From positions 8,882,000-8,945,999 of the forward strand of contig NC_049911.1 in assembly GCF_001411555.2 (NCBI RefSeq): a DNA stretch of 64,000 nucleotides. The letters run 5' to 3'. The stretch comes from Juglans regia. Lineage: Eukaryota; Streptophyta; Magnoliopsida; Fagales; Juglandaceae. The position numbers were made by a program, and so were the translations under genes. Positions 33,451 through 46,622 of this stretch are shown here, one piece after another (position 1 is the first letter of the stretch; each line of letters starts with the position of its first letter). The notes under the pieces were generated by a model. That model searched no databases. It was not told where the DNA came from and was given only the letters and a program-made list of their open reading frames with translations.

Positions 33451-36010
33451 AACCTTTTTCTACTGCTGAAATGAAAAAACTGTTGTGGTTTGGTGGATGA
33501 GTGTGACATGCACGGCAACATTATTACCTATTAATTATTTTTGCTTCTCAAATGAGTTGTTCTATTGTTTGTACAATTTTTTCTTAAAATAATACATTAG
33601 CTTTCTATGTTTTAGTTCTTTGTACCTCTCGCTATCTTGGATTTTCTTCTTATCTGGTTAGACTGACTTGTAACATTAATGCACCAAAACAAAGATTGGT
33701 TCACATACATGGAAGATTAGTTAGTATTGGGAGCCATTGTTTTAAAGACAAATCAATGTGATCCACGAATGTAGAATTTGTGGGGACTAGAGATTGTTCT
33801 ATCAAAGGAAAAAAGGAAAATAAATTGGGTTGCTTAGTTTAAACTAGGAAATATATATATATCACACTTTTAAATAAGCAATCGCTAGTCAAGATCATTT
33901 GGATCAATTGACAACATCCTGATTTCTCGCTAAGAGAATAAAGGATTGAATCCCCCCTCCCCCATGTATCAAAGAAAAAAAACCTAAAAAGGAATAATCG
34001 CTGAAGTGTACCACATGAGTATGCATGAATGTATATACTAGGGATTGTTCCTTCAGCTAAATATATTAGTAATCGAACAACTATTTTTGCAACCATTTAT
34101 ATAATCATATTTTAAAATGAGAGTATTTATGTAAAGTGATGTTATTTTTATAGATTGTTTTACAAAAAACTCCTCATTTAAAATATAATTATATAAAGAA
34201 TTATAAAAAAAAGATTGCGTGTCAGTATATCATACTCTTAACTTGTACCATGACTTGAGTTAGATAAAAAAGTTAGATAAAGTAACAAATATAATACTTA
34301 GATCTCTTAAGTAAGAAAATAAATAAAAGATATTATTTTATTAATTTAGCCAAATTTATAGATAATTGAATATGTAATGTATATACAGTCCATTATATGA
34401 AGTAATCAATATAATTTTTATTGCTAAAGTTTAACTAAAATTCTAGAGAAACCAACGCCAAAACTCTATTCATGTAAAACTTGATGGCAGATAAATTATA
34501 TTACGAGATACTAAAACCGATTAATGCATATAAGCCCACTTTGCTGCCTACTTCATGACCCGTGGACCAACATTAGATAATAGGCCCAACTAAATAGCTC
34601 TCTAAGTTACACTGATTTATATATATATATATATATAAATCATATATATGCTGAACTTGTATCTCTAGTTTATTTTCAGTTAGACTAAGGACAAGATTCA
34701 GTTGAGCTCAGTTTAGTTTTAAATTGAGTTTAACATCTAAACACTCAACTCTCAAATTACTAAACTCATCTCAACTCAAAATCTCCTTACACGTGGGATC
34801 AACAATCTTTTTCAAGTTCTCATAAAGAGTATTAAACTCATTTTAATATTCAAACATATTTTAAACTCAATTTAGATGGGTCCCACATAACTCTCTCCAC
34901 TACTCAACTCATTACTATTCATAAAAAATTGAATTCAGTTCAACTCAATATCTAAACACAACCTAATATTATATGTAGTTATATCAATGTGATGTGCAAT
35001 TCTCTTATATTCAATTTGAAAAAAATGTGACCCATAATTAAAAAATGATTTTTTTTTTTTTATATGAAACTTAGATTTGTCTATTTTTTCCAAAGAGATT
35101 AGATGCGACTTGCATACTTTAAGATTGTACAAATCATTTTTCTTTAAATTTATATTCATTTATTTCATGGGTTGATGATTCTCATAACCCGACTTTAAGG
35201 CTGAGCACCAACCAAGTCGAAGTTGGATTCAGCCTTACATACCAAGTCAAATGTTGGATTAAGGCTGCGAAATAGGCACATACATGTTTTGGACTTTTGT
35301 TAGTAGGCTCTGTTTCAAACTATGATCTAATTGATTTTTTAACCCCAATTTTTGGGCTGATATGATGGGCTCCATACAATTTTGAACTAAATAATTAAAA
35401 ATGTATTACATATTTAAACCATACATAGTTTTAAGCTCCTTTTGGCTCATGCAGTATTTGGGTGCATGTAAACATATAATAATACGAGAATAAATACTTT
35501 TACCATCTTTACTAAAATACAAACTAAATAAGTAAGATTAAAAATACAAATCACTTGTCAAATCTCAAAATAAAAATTGAAAATAAAATAAATTTATGGT
35601 TTTTTAAACCCTAAATTTAATTTTAATCTTTGTGTTAACCCTAAGTTTTTATTTATTTATGGGTTTATAATTTTTTCAAATACTGAATTTAATTGTTAGT
35701 ATTGACTAACAATTACTAATTGAGCTATGAGTATATCTAATTACTAATTATATGTTATTTATAACCATAAACACTTACTCTATATACAAAATTACACACC
35801 ATTTTTCTAATTATATGTTATTATACTAGATTATTACATACTACTCACTATTGACTAGTCAAGTATATTATTTCTATACTTGACTATAGATGATAGTAAT
35901 ACTATAATGTGTACATACAACATATACTAGACTATTAGTCTATTTATATTATAGAGTATATTATTCTATAATAATTAACACATACTAGTATAAAATTGAA
36001 TTTAACTATA
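31746..36010. other. Intergenic, AT-rich with MITE remnants and microsatellites
   Basis: It holds two worn copies of the TAA MITE family (about 32061-32250, with GGTCTGGTTTTG and AACCAAACGAGG ends, and about 32600-32784, left end lost), a (TA)n tract at 33413-33442 and another at 34619-34640. Open frames here are short and low-complexity. No gene supported. Confidence 0.45.
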
Positions 36011-36609
36011 TAAGTTATAAACTTTCTGTGACACTCGCAACCACTGCTTGAAATTTGAGGGAGCTTGATGCGTGGAGACATGAAACACAAGGTTACATAC
36101 TACGTTCATGACAGTTAAAGATGTAGTGCACTTAGCATGCATCTAACAGTATACAATAGTCATAGTGGATAATTTTTTTTTCTTTTAGCAATACCCAACA
36201 TACTAGAAGTACTATATCCCACAAATCATATATATACTTCATAATTAAATTTACATAATAAACAGATATCCAAATGTGTTACAACACTTGTCCAACACGT
36301 TTGTAACAAAATGAGTACTAGAGACAACGTTCCATAATTATAGACTTGAAATAAAATTGATGCACTAAGTTTCTGAGCCGTTTACGCGCAACTAGACTAT
36401 GATATCTAAAATTACATCCAAAAGTGAATAATCTTATCTATCAGTTCCTTGTTGTCGCGTTGTGTGCTACTTGACCTCGTCCAGTCTATCGTGCATGGGT
36501 TCTTGAGATCCTGACACATCGTCTACCATTTCAGGATGAATGATAGTTGGGATTACCAAGTGATATTTGTTTACAAATCGCAGCAAATAAGCTACAAAAT
36601 TACCAACAT

Positions 36610-37250
36610 TATAAATATGCATGCATGATAGTAAAATGACATGGATGCAAATGACATGGACATGAACATGCGTGACATGACTTGACAAATAGCACGACAT
36701 GTGCTTGACTTGAAAGAAATACATGATTGCACATGGGCATAACATGAATTGACAGAATTAAATGTGACATGGACATGAGACCTTGTTCAACATATAAATG
36801 GTTGATTAAATGTAAAGTTGTAGATGCTACAATGGTCCCCTTGAGCCGTGTGCTCTTGCCAGTACCGCATCACATTATAGATATGTACTCCGCTGTGATT
36901 ACGTCATGATAACATGATTGGGTGCCTGACTTCACTCTGGTAACCAGTTACTTAGGTTCCATTTGAAGATTGTTGATGGTACTTTATCAATCTAAGAAAT
37001 TTCATAACTAGTTTAAAAACTTCAGCGTGGACAAAAGAGTTTCACTAGGATAACTCCCTATCTTAGCACTTGAGTTTGTGATAAAAATAAAAAACTTCGA
37101 ATGATTAGAAAATATTTCAAGACATACTCAATGCATGTGATATAGTATGGCATGTAACAAAAGGAACATGTGACAGATGACTTGGCATATCATGACATGT
37201 AGAGATAAACATGAACTGTATTAAATGACATGACATATTATAACAGTTTA
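36610..37250. repeat. Diffuse CATGACATG-type repeat, possible LTR remnant
   Basis: ACATGACAT/ACATGGACATGA words recur at 36636-36775 and again at 37118-37235, on either side of a higher-GC block with GGTCCCCTTGAGCCGTGTGC. The pattern suggests an old repeat or LTR fragment, but no ends or duplications were found. Confidence 0.35.
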
Positions 37251-37328
37251 TAATAATGAAAAATCTAAAGCTAGTCGGTTTCGCGCACTCCCATTGCACA
37301 CCCCTTACTTGGCATGCCAGTAGATTAA

Positions 37329-37548
37329 GGTATCATTTGTTTTCACAGTTCATCGCAACTTATCTCATTTCATCTCATTTAATCATTATAACTTTTTTAA
37401 ATTTTCACACAAAATATAATAAACAATTCAATTTTTTCAAATCTCAATTCAACTTTTTCAAATCCCAAAATAAAAATAATATTAAAAAAATATATTCTAA
37501 CAATATTTTATTTAACTTTTAACTTTTATCTCAAAAGCAAACGAGACC
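37329..37548. mobile_element. Harbinger/Tourist-type MITE, TAA duplication
   Basis: GGTATCATTTGTTTTCACAG and AAAAGCAAACGAGACC form the inverted ends. TAA precedes (37326-37328) and follows (37549-37551). It has the same core as 17007, in inverted orientation. Confidence 0.8.
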
Positions 37549-38713
37549 TAAATGAAACGGTGCGGATCATTGCTAGCGGGAGACGAAATTGTAAGGAGAC
37601 CGACGACATTTCAAACTAATTATATAAAATGCACCGTTTCCATCCTAACTCTAAATCGATAGTTTCTACAATGGGCCGAAACTAATTTTTTTAATTTTTT
37701 TACATTATTTTTTTGCAATGGGTCGGAATTGAAGCCCACTAGGTTGATATTGATTTTTTAGTATTTTTTTTTAAATAACAAGTTTTTCAGAAATGGGCCG
37801 AAAGTCAACATAAACTGGGCCTTGGGCTGGTCTAGCTCCGAGCCCACTTTTGAACCCCGATTGGAGTCAAAATCGGAGTCCAAACTCATCTCTGATTCTA
37901 GTCGGAGTCGAAGTTCAGAGGTGGGATTTCTGAATCCGTCGGAGTCAGAGCCAGAGCCCACCCCTACATGAGGGTGGTTGAGTGACCCTTGGATGGGAGG
38001 ATGACATCTAAAAGGAGGGGGATAAAAGGGCTGCACAACTGTTGTTTTCTGCTGCAGTCGGGCCAAGTGGATGCCTAGTGATGTGTAGCCTTTTTTTTAT
38101 TGCCATCAAGTTACTATTTGAAGCTAGCAAATGAGTAGTATGTTAGTCATAGCCTTGGCTTTGGGAGGAGGAAGAAGTTTGTTCAAGAAGCTTGGCTTGG
38201 TGGTGGTTTTCTGTGGGCCAAAGATGGGCCTAGTGGGCTTTAATTGGGCCTAGTGGGCTTTAATTTGGGGTATAGATAGGGTTTCATTTAGGGTTTTGGT
38301 TGGATAAAGTTCAAATCAAATTTTTCTTGGTCCAAGATGTAAGAGAGTGGTTAAGGGTGTATGGGTGTATAATTGTGTGGTTAATAACACGTGGAAATGA
38401 TTTAATCAAGTGATTAAACACAATCAAATCGACCACTTTAGGGTTTGGAAACAAGTTTAAGATTTCGGCCAACACATGGGATTTAGGGTTTCGGTTGGTA
38501 TCCAATGATTTAGACTAGAGTTGAAATCATCTTTTGGTTGACAAAATAATATGTAGTTGAAAGGAATTTACCCATCATTCCATTACAATTCAACCTCCAT
38601 GTGACAAGTGTCTTATTACTATTCAAGTGAATGGTTAGAATTGTGTCATGTGTCCAACCAAAAGTAATGCTAGTAATTTTAAGTGGACTTGGGTATTCTA
38701 TAAGGCGATTTGA
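37549..38713. other. Intergenic with a GAGTC-rich block
   Basis: A stretch at about 37800-37970 repeats GGAGTC/GACTCC-type words and ends GCCCACCCCTACA, like the tail of a hAT MITE, with no identifiable left end. An open frame at 37758-38066 (-) is Ser/Asp-rich because of these words. The rest is unremarkable. Confidence 0.4.
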
Positions 38714-39269
38714 CCAAGGTTTTAAATTTTATACCATACCGGTCTGTACGGTCGGTATTTACCGTATCGGGGTAGTGACTGATACAGAAAATATATATGT
38801 TTCATATTAGGTCAAATACCGGCCTTACCGGTGTGTTTCAGTCAATATCGATTGGTTTTTAGTGTACTGGCCTATTTTGGTGTACCAGCCAAAATTATTT
38901 GTTTTTGTAATTAATGTTAAAACTCTGACTTTTTCTTAATTTTCACTCAAATTCTCATATATGAAGACTATTTTCTTAACTATTTTTAATTCATTTTCTC
39001 GATGACTCAAACCCCAACTTCCCTTTTCATGATGAAGATGAGTAATTATTTTTTTAAATAGGTGAATTGAGAACTTAGAAGTATTATTAAGTTTTATAAA
39101 TATGTTTGTTAACTTTTTATGACATGCATTAATGTTATTTTGAAATATAATTTATATATATATAATTAATTTATTATATATAGACTATCTCGAAACGGTA
39201 CCAGTAACGAAATATTTCATTCTACTACCTTAATCGAAACAGTCACCGAAACGGTATTCAAAACATTGG
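38714..39269. mobile_element. TIR element with ATTTGA duplication
   Basis: The ends CCAAGGTTTTAAATTTTATACC and CCGAAACGGTATTCAAAACATTGG are inverted; ATTTGA lies on both sides (38708-38713, 39270-39275). The subterminal parts carry ACCGGT/CGGTAT words in both strands. No transposase. The superfamily is not assigned: a 6-bp duplication may be the visible part of a longer one. Confidence 0.65.
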
Positions 39270-39288
39270 ATTTGAAAATTGCTCTAAT

Positions 39289-41084
39289 TAGGATTGAGTA
39301 AAAATCTGAAAATCCAACTCTGATAAAATGGAGTCTGAGTTGGATTTCTTTTTTAATTTTCAGTCGGAGTCGGAGGTGTTGTCGCTAGACCCACACCGAT
39401 CTGATCCAACTCTAACTTTATGCTCCAATTTTTCCTTCCAATTCTGACTCCGACTTTGAATCCGACTCCGATAATGTACATAGGGCTGCAAACGGGCCGG
39501 TCCGGTCCAGTCCGGCGATGGACTGAAAATTTTCGGTCCATTATTTTTCCGGACCGGACCGAACCGAACACCCAAAGGGACCGGACCGGACCGATAGCTA
39601 TCGGTCCGGTCCGGTCCGATAGCTATCGGTCCGGTCCGGTCCAGTCGGTCCGCCCTCTTTTTTTTTTTTTAATAATTAATAAAAAAATTTATTTAAAATA
39701 CTAAATTAAACTAAGTGACTTATTAATGTGGATTATGTAACAAACTCAATAAAAAAATATTTTATATGGTCAATGATAATAAATTAGATGAAAATTATAT
39801 TATTAATTTATATAATTACTATATAATTAACTAATTGATATTATATATTTATTAATTCATAGAATATTAACAAGTGTTAATAGTATATTTAAAATTTTAT
39901 ATTGTTAATAGTGATAGGTTAAATGAAGATATATATAAAATATTGTTAATTTATAGAATATTAACAAGTATTAATAATATATTTAAAAATTTATATTGTT
40001 AATTGTACAATTATTATATATAAAATATATATAAAAAATATATTTTTTTTTAATTTTTCATTCGGTCTGGTCCGGTCCGAAAAAACTGTGGACCGTGGAC
40101 CGGACCGAATGATTTCGGTCCTCTAAAATATGGACCGGACCGGACCGGTCTAAGTCTCGGTTCGGTTCGGTCCGGACCGAAACGGTTGGTCCGGTCGGTC
40201 CGACCGGACCGTTAATCACCCCTAATTGTACATATGTTATAAAAATATTTATTTATCTATATATTTATCATATATACTAATACAGTTATATAACTAGAAC
40301 TTATATAGCTAAATTCAATAATATACTACTATGAGCTAATTATTATAAAATAATATAATTATACTATAATATAAATAGACTAAATATAGTTTAAGGTGGT
40401 GCTCACCCCTAGCTCGAACTAGTTGCCACATGGTGCAATCCTAGGTGTTACTATTCATTCAAATAATTGTGAAACTTATTATTGACCATAAAATCCTAAA
40501 TAATCATATAAGTCTAATGATGGAATTTGTTTCACGAAATTTGACTCCTAAGTACCTTAATTAAAAAAAAAAGCACTCCCATTCACTATTCATCTAGATA
40601 GTTGGAAACGTATTATTCATTGTAAAATCTTAAATATTCATCCAAGGTTAGTGGTGCAACTCATTACACCAACTTGTACTCCTAAGTGCCTTAAATAAAT
40701 AGAAGGACAACTCGATCACTATAGTGGGTTGGGATCCAACTTTGTTCACAAACTAAATAGAAAAGATTCGTGAAATATTTTTGGGATTTCACAATGTTTT
40801 CTTTGGGGTCATTACATTTTCAATATGAGTATATATATGATCACTATATAAATAACACATATTTTTATATTCTATATATACTAATACTGGAGTCAGAGAA
40901 ATAACTCAAAGGCTAAAGTTGGAGGTCGAAGTTGGAGTCGATCAGAAAACAGTTCCGGCCCTGACTTTAAACTCGACTAAAAATATAAAAAAACTCCAAC
41001 TTTGACTCTGTTTTATCGAAGTTCCGACTCCAACAATGCGGAGTCAGTACCAGAGTCAGATATTTAGATTTTTGCACAGCCATA
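39289..41084. mobile_element. Putative hAT-like element carrying a nested hAT MITE
   Basis: The left end TAGGATTGAGTAAAAATCTG and the right end (reverse complement TATGGCTGTGCAAAAATCTA) are similar. Both are followed by GAGTC/GACTCC-rich subterminal DNA (39300-39480; 40890-41060). The element at 39481-40224 sits inside it. The 8-bp flanks do not match well, so the boundaries are inferred. Confidence 0.45.
39481..40224. mobile_element. hAT-type MITE rich in CCGGTCCGG palindromes
   Basis: It starts TAGGGCTGCAAACGGGCC and ends GGACCGTTAATCACCCCTA. The flanks AATGTACA (39473-39480) and ATTGTACA (40225-40232) match at 7 of 8 bases. Both subterminal zones are dense in GGTCCGGTCCGG and its complement, around an AT-rich centre with no coding capacity. 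Confidence 0.8.
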
Positions 41085-41950
41085 GCCCACTTGCCTAAAA
41101 AGAAAATTCTTTATCGTATATATTTTCACTAGATACTACCACTTATTATCTCAATTCTCATCATTCTTTCATTATTTTATGACGTGGTATTAGATGATTA
41201 TAAACTATTTATTATATTTTAGTTATGAATCTATTATTTAATGTTACATTATGAAAAGATTTGAGAATAATGAGAAAATAGATCATAAATTAAAATTTTC
41301 TTTTCACTATCACAATTATTTTGTGAATTCTTTTCCATTGATAGACTATCTCCAAATGGGGATTATGACTATTCATACTGCGGTGGCACTCCTGCAAAAT
41401 GACACGTTGTAGTGCCACATTAACGCATAGAGAAGTCTATGTGTTTATCCCGTACTTCTAACATTACTCGCCACGTCAACACAAGATAGAAAAGTCTCCA
41501 TGTTTATCCCCTACTTCTATCATTCTTCGGATTTTAAATATATGGCTTATGAAGTGCATTAATTTGTGCATAATAACAAACAAACATAAAAAATCACTAC
41601 CATTTTAGGTTCAAATTTGGAACGATCAATTCAATTCAATTTAATATTAAATTGAATTTAATATTTAAATATTTAACTCTCAAATATATATATTTACAGC
41701 AAAAATTCTATGTGCAAGGCACGTATAATTTCCAGTTGAAACGCTTTACTAAAATAAAACGATAAATATTATAAATTAAAGACTAATCATAAATTAATGA
41801 TATTAGTCCAACGAATATTATTTATTTTTCTCAATTATTGTATAAAATAAGATGAAGAATAATTGCTATTTTTTCAATTAATATTATATAAGAATAATAA
41901 TAAAATTTTTAAATTTTAAAAGAAATATAAAATCTTTTCTATGAATTATT
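41085..41950. other. Intergenic, AT-rich
   Basis: No gene or clear element seen. Two related segments (AGAAGTCTATGTGTTTATCC at 41431-41450 and AAAAGTCTCCATGTTTATCC at 41491-41510) form a short direct repeat. Confidence 0.4.
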
Positions 41951-41959
41951 ACGCATAGA

Positions 41960-42668
41960 TCACTCTCACCTAGGCGAGCAATAACATCTTGCGTTGGGGC
42001 AAGCAAAGAGTGCTCATAACCCATTGAGAGCACCCTGAATAGTAATAGTGCCCACCCTAAAGCGAGCATCGCAAAATAATTCTAGAGCTCGCCCTCGAGA
42101 AAGAAAAAATCACGCTTGAGGCAAGTGTAAGCTTTCACACCCAAAGCAAGCAAAGACTGGTCGCATCGAGCAAGCAAAAACATCTTGCATTGGGCAAGTA
42201 ACAAGTGCTCGCAATCTAGAAAGAAAAAAAAAAAAAAGTGCTCGCAATCTGGGTGAGAAGAAATTCAGGATTGAGGTGAGCATAAGTGCTGGAATATGGT
42301 TCTTCGTCTCCGAACAATCAACAAGGTGAGCACTCCACCCGCCCCATCACGGGCAAAATATGCTAGTTCGATCCAACCAAACATTGCGCAGGATAACTGG
42401 GCAGTGCAAGAATATAAACAACTGGCTCAGGATCACCATCAAGGCTAGTCTCGCCAACACATTGTTCGGCATAACCGAGCTGAGTAAGAAAATCAACCTT
42501 GCTCGGGTGATCCCGATCAAGGCTAGTCCAATTGACATAGAGCTTAGGATAACCGAGCAGAGCTAGAAAATGACCCTTGCTCAAGATCACCAAGCATGCC
42601 AGTTTGATCCAAACACTGCTTGGAATAACCGAACAAAGAAAGAAAATTACCTTTGCTCATAGTGCAAC
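41960..42668. repeat. Two-part minisatellite
   Basis: At 41970-42260 words such as AACATCTTGC(G/A)TTGGG(G)CAAG and AGTGCTCGCAATCT recur at irregular spacing. At 42357-42668 there are four imperfect tandem units (86, 78, 73 and about 75 bp, starting 42357, 42443, 42521, 42594). Each has a GATCCAA/GGCTAGTC box, a GGATAACCGAGCAGAG-type box and a CTTGCTCAGGATCACC-type box. Open frames on both strands follow the repeat and are not genes. Confidence 0.7.
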
Positions 42669-44001
42669 GGTTATTTTCTTTGCACACACATATATACAAT
42701 ATGTGTGTGTGTGTGTAGACACACACCAGCACTAAGCTTTATTCTTGTAGCCCGTGGCATGCACTTCCAACAATTAAAAATCCTATGTATCTACATCTCT
42801 ATTTGTTAGAAATTCTAGATCAAAGTATGTAAAGAATCCATATTACCTTGTGTGACAAATCGTAGATCTAGTGCAGTTGCTTTACAGATTTTCGTCAATC
42901 ATTGTTGTTCATCCGAAATCATTTCCATTGATAGCAAAGTGTGCTACGTGATAAGACTAGAACAACACTCATATATTCTACAACCTAAATGTCGAGACTA
43001 GAGAGAACCAACACACTGAGAGAGAGATTATGTCTGTAGGGCAAGTACATCATCTAAGGAGGGGAGTGGTTATATAAATCAAAGGCCAGACATTAAGCCA
43101 CTTCATAACCTATATATAATGAGCATATGAATTGGAGGGAATACTGCCCACTATGGATGGCTTTTATTACACTATTCCTTTTACCCCTATCGTGGACAGG
43201 TTATGCATGCGCAACTAATTAAGACCGACCTTTAATTTACCAATCTACATAGAAGTAAACTAGTTAGGTCAAAACGTCTGGTGGTGACCAAAATATTTAA
43301 GTTGAAAAGTAGAAAAAGTTTCAATGTATTAGGCTGGAATTATATATATAATTTGCAAACTCAATCACAAATCTTCCACATGGCTAAAGAAAAAGATCAT
43401 AGAAATAAATATACATATATACTTACCACATGTACGTCTTCCTTCATGACAAATCATTCTGATCTTCACATGACGTTCATGTGAACGGACGACATCATAC
43501 CTTTCCTCGCTATCTCTTCCAAGACTAGGAGTACGTACTACTACGCGTCCGCAGCCTTGTAATTATTTGAAAAAAATGAAAAAAAAAAAAAAATCATAAA
43601 AAATTCTATTTAGCATCCTCTCATATATAATCCCTTAAGTGACGTCAAATAACTGGATGTTACATAATAGATGATAAATAGTTTTTGAATTATTTAATAC
43701 CAGATTATTAGATAATGATGGATGAATATATATCGAATAAATATAGATAGAAGTTACTATTAAGAGCATCCATTTTGTACACATGATGTGGCATCATCTA
43801 GACCACACATCTCCACAAGTGAGTGTTGAAAACAATCAACTAGAAGCAGTCATGTAGTGAATATAAAATATGTACTGCTATAGTGACTTCTGATCTCTAG
43901 CATTACTCATATATAACAGTACTACTTCTCTTCTTAATTATCAAGGGTATCGATTGTATTAAGTATTGCGCTTGCATATCTCAAGGATTAATTGATGAAA
44001 G

Positions 44002-44004
<3 letters not shown>

Positions 44005-44066
<62 letters not shown>
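44005..44066. repeat. Compound (CT)n(AT)n microsatellite
   Basis: About 17 CT units run directly into about 14 AT units. It is likely highly length-variable. Confidence 0.92.
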
Positions 44067-44068
<2 letters not shown>

Positions 44069-44620
44069 TTTTCTTACAGCAGCCGGAAATATATGTTTGT
44101 ATGGTTTGATTTTCAATCTTGATCATGTGAATTCAGTTTCCTACGCTCTACCAAAAGTCAAGCAGCCCTTGTAATTATGTCAAAAATTCAGCAAATCTAT
44201 CCATGACATACGGAGTAGCTAGCTAGCAGCTTCAAATTATCCAAGTTCTTATTCAGCGAACAACGTGCGTACGTACATGTTCTGGCACTATCATGTTGAA
44301 AATGTATGTGTAGTTTGATACGTGAGCTGTTTTTTTCAAACTCCAACATGGCGCGCAACATCATGCAGCAAGTAACTGACTAACTGGCCGCCGAGTCACG
44401 AAAATTTGCACATGATGCATGACCTCTAGCTTGCTACGACATTCAAGTTATTCTTTTCTAGAAAAGTCTTCGCTGATTAATTTATTTAATCGATTTTATG
44501 ACAATTCTTTTTGCGTTTATTTGTTCTTAGATACTAAGAACAGTCTTTATCATGTTTCAGATCTTATAGCATCATAGACTTCTGATTAAGTTATTATATG
44601 TTTTCCTTCTTTTTCATGCC

Positions 44621-44821
44621 CGGCCGTTTGGATTGAGAAGTGATTTCAACTCATCTTATCTCATCATTATAATTTTTCTAAATTTTCATACAAAATATAA
44701 TAAACAATTCAAGTTTTTCAAATCTAAAAATAATAATAATATTAAAAAATAATATTATTCTAATATTTTATTCAACTCATCTAAAATCATCTTATCTCAT
44801 CTCTCAATCTAAACGTGGCCG
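44621..44821. mobile_element. MITE, related to the TAA family
   Basis: CGGCCGTTTGGATTGAGA and TCTCAATCTAAACGTGGCCG are inverted ends; the core (CTCATCTTATCTCATC, AAAATATAATAAACAATTCA) matches the family in inverted orientation. A target duplication could not be fixed. Confidence 0.68.
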
Positions 44822-45467
44822 TTCAAGAGTAGCTAGAAATTAATTAATTTGTTCTTGGCCAGTCATGATCTTGAATTTCGTGATTGTATATGCATGTGTA
44901 TATATAGATAGATCGATAGATAGATAGATAGATAGAGCTGAAGTCTTTCATAGTGATCTTAAAGTAATTAACGCCCTTAATTAAATTTGTAATATATACC
45001 TTCGATTAACATTAAATATAGGGTGGTATAGGATGGTGCTACGTACTTACCCCAATTGACCGAAGTTTTGAACCGAGTGCATTAATTTTTGCAATATTGC
45101 ATGCATTTTATCAATTAAGATCAACTTCGGGGGCTAATTAAGCAGCGTTTTCCCTCATGATCAAAATATAAGGGAAAAAACAAAGAACTATGTAATTATA
45201 TTATGACCCGGAAATTGGTTCAAAGTGATCTAGAAGTTAGCGAGATGTATAATTGGTAAAGGTCAGACAATAGTACCAGTGGTCGGTCCTGTACGCTACG
45301 TGGTGAATGATCCTGAACTAGAAGATGAGAGCAATTTGTACGTACTTCAATAATTCTTTTAGTTAATTTTATGGTCAGAATCATTCTATTGAACAAAGGA
45401 GTCGTGAGAAGACTGGTACTTAGGTTGGAAAATTTTGGGTGTTGATCATCGCCAAGCTTGCCCGCCC

Positions 45468-45475
45468 TATATAAA
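45468..45475 (+). promoter_or_regulatory. TATA box of the EG45-like gene
   Basis: TATATAAA lies 81 bases before the ATG in CCCTATATAAAGGG. Expected transcription start is about 45500, giving a leader of about 50 nt. Confidence 0.75.
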
Positions 45476-45548
45476 GGGTGCATGCATGATTTGATCTCAA
45501 TATCTTTCAAGAGCAACCCGTCTTTGCTATTCAATACACAAAACGAGC

Positions 45549-46622
45549 ATGGCAATCAAAATCCAATCTTTGCTTTTCTTGGGGCTCATTGTAAGCTTTG
45601 TCTCTTCAGCTTCCGCCATCGCAGGAACTGCCACATATTATAATGTTTATGTTCGTGAGTATTTATCAAATCCTAGCTCTCATTTTCTTCATGATCTTCT
45701 TGAAGTTATTAAGTTTATGGTAGATGCAAGATATATTTAGATTCTAATTTTTATGTATGCACACCGCCTACTCATGCATATTAGATTTGATTACGGTTCA
45801 CATCATTAATTGAACTAAGTACCATATTTTTTGCAAAAGTTATTCTATTATCAAGTCGGTGAGTAAATCACACAATTTATATCATTTAAATAGTAAGATT
45901 TGATTTGTAAGATTCATATTTTAAAAATTATTTTTTAAATCAAATTATAAATATAATTTTTCTTTTTGCAATGCTCCAAACTACCAACTTTGTTACATAG
46001 TATATTTAAACTAATTAATAAAAAGCTGCAATATTGTGTACCATCTAATAATGCTTGTACGTATGACATGAGTACCCTTTATTAGATATAAACATCATGT
46101 GGTTCATATATATATAATGTGTTGGATTTTGATTTCATGCAAGCTTACGGCCTAAATATTGCTTATATATATGTGAATGTTAGCATCTGCATGCTATGGC
46201 TACCAAGACCAAGGCGTTATGATCGCAGCAGCTAGTGATGCTCTGTGGGACAACGGGAATGCATGCGGTAGAATGTATAGCGTTAGCTGTACAGGCCCTA
46301 CAAACGCAGGGGTGCCACAACCTTGTAGGAATGGTCCAGTCACGGTGAAGATTGTTGATCGTTGCCCTTCCCCTGGATGCCAAGCAACCATTGACCTCTC
46401 TCAGGAAGCCTTCTCCCAGATTGCTGATCCTGCTGCTGGAAAAATCAACATCGACTACAATCTGTAAGCCAAACACGACATTAATTCCTTGGTCTTTCTT
46501 AATTTTCTTGGTTTTATAACATTACTAATTACTTTAGAATTTCAGTATTAGTAATATATATACGTACCTAGTGTAATATGTTGGCTAATATTGTACTGTT
46601 GTTTGTGGTTTTCAGGGTTTGA
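45549..46622 (+). CDS. EG45-like domain protein / plant natriuretic peptide-like, 3 exons
   Basis: A secreted apoplastic protein of the expansin-related EG45/PNP family. Exons 45549-45654, 46184-46463 and 46616-46622 join in frame to 130 residues plus TGA. The last exon supplies only the end of one codon, one Val codon and the stop. Residues 1-23 form a signal peptide (hydrophobic LLFLGLIVSFVSS, then ASA). The mature part is one double-psi beta-barrel domain: GTATYYNVYVPSACYGYQDQ, VMIAAASDALWDN, ACGRMYSVSCTGP, VTVKIVDRCPSPGC and DLSQEAFSQIA, with the conserved cysteines. There is no C-terminal expansin cellulose-binding domain, as in PNP-A. Family members affect water and ion balance and stress or infection responses, and some are defence-induced; the specific role is not known here. 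Confidence 0.93.

Larger units (their letters stand above)
42669..45467. other. Intergenic, promoter side of the EG45-like gene
   Basis: No gene supported. It contains short TG and microsatellite tracts, the compound (CT)n(AT)n repeat at 44005-44066, a MITE (44621-44821), a (GATA)n tract at 44907-44938 and a TGCATGC-rich stretch towards the gene. Confidence 0.45.

Noticed and set aside
37758..38066. 102-codon Ser/Asp-rich open frame
   Set aside because: The protein repeats simply translate GGAGTC-type DNA repeats that also occur in non-coding elements at 39289-41084.
39353..39704. Several open frames in the CCGGTCC-rich zone
   Set aside because: They are translations of palindromic subterminal repeats of a hAT MITE in several frames at once.
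41960..42668. Short-spaced direct repeats resembling an array of spacers
   Set aside because: The repeats are imperfect and variable in length, with no constant repeat/unique spacer alternation, and the genome is a plant's; not a CRISPR array.
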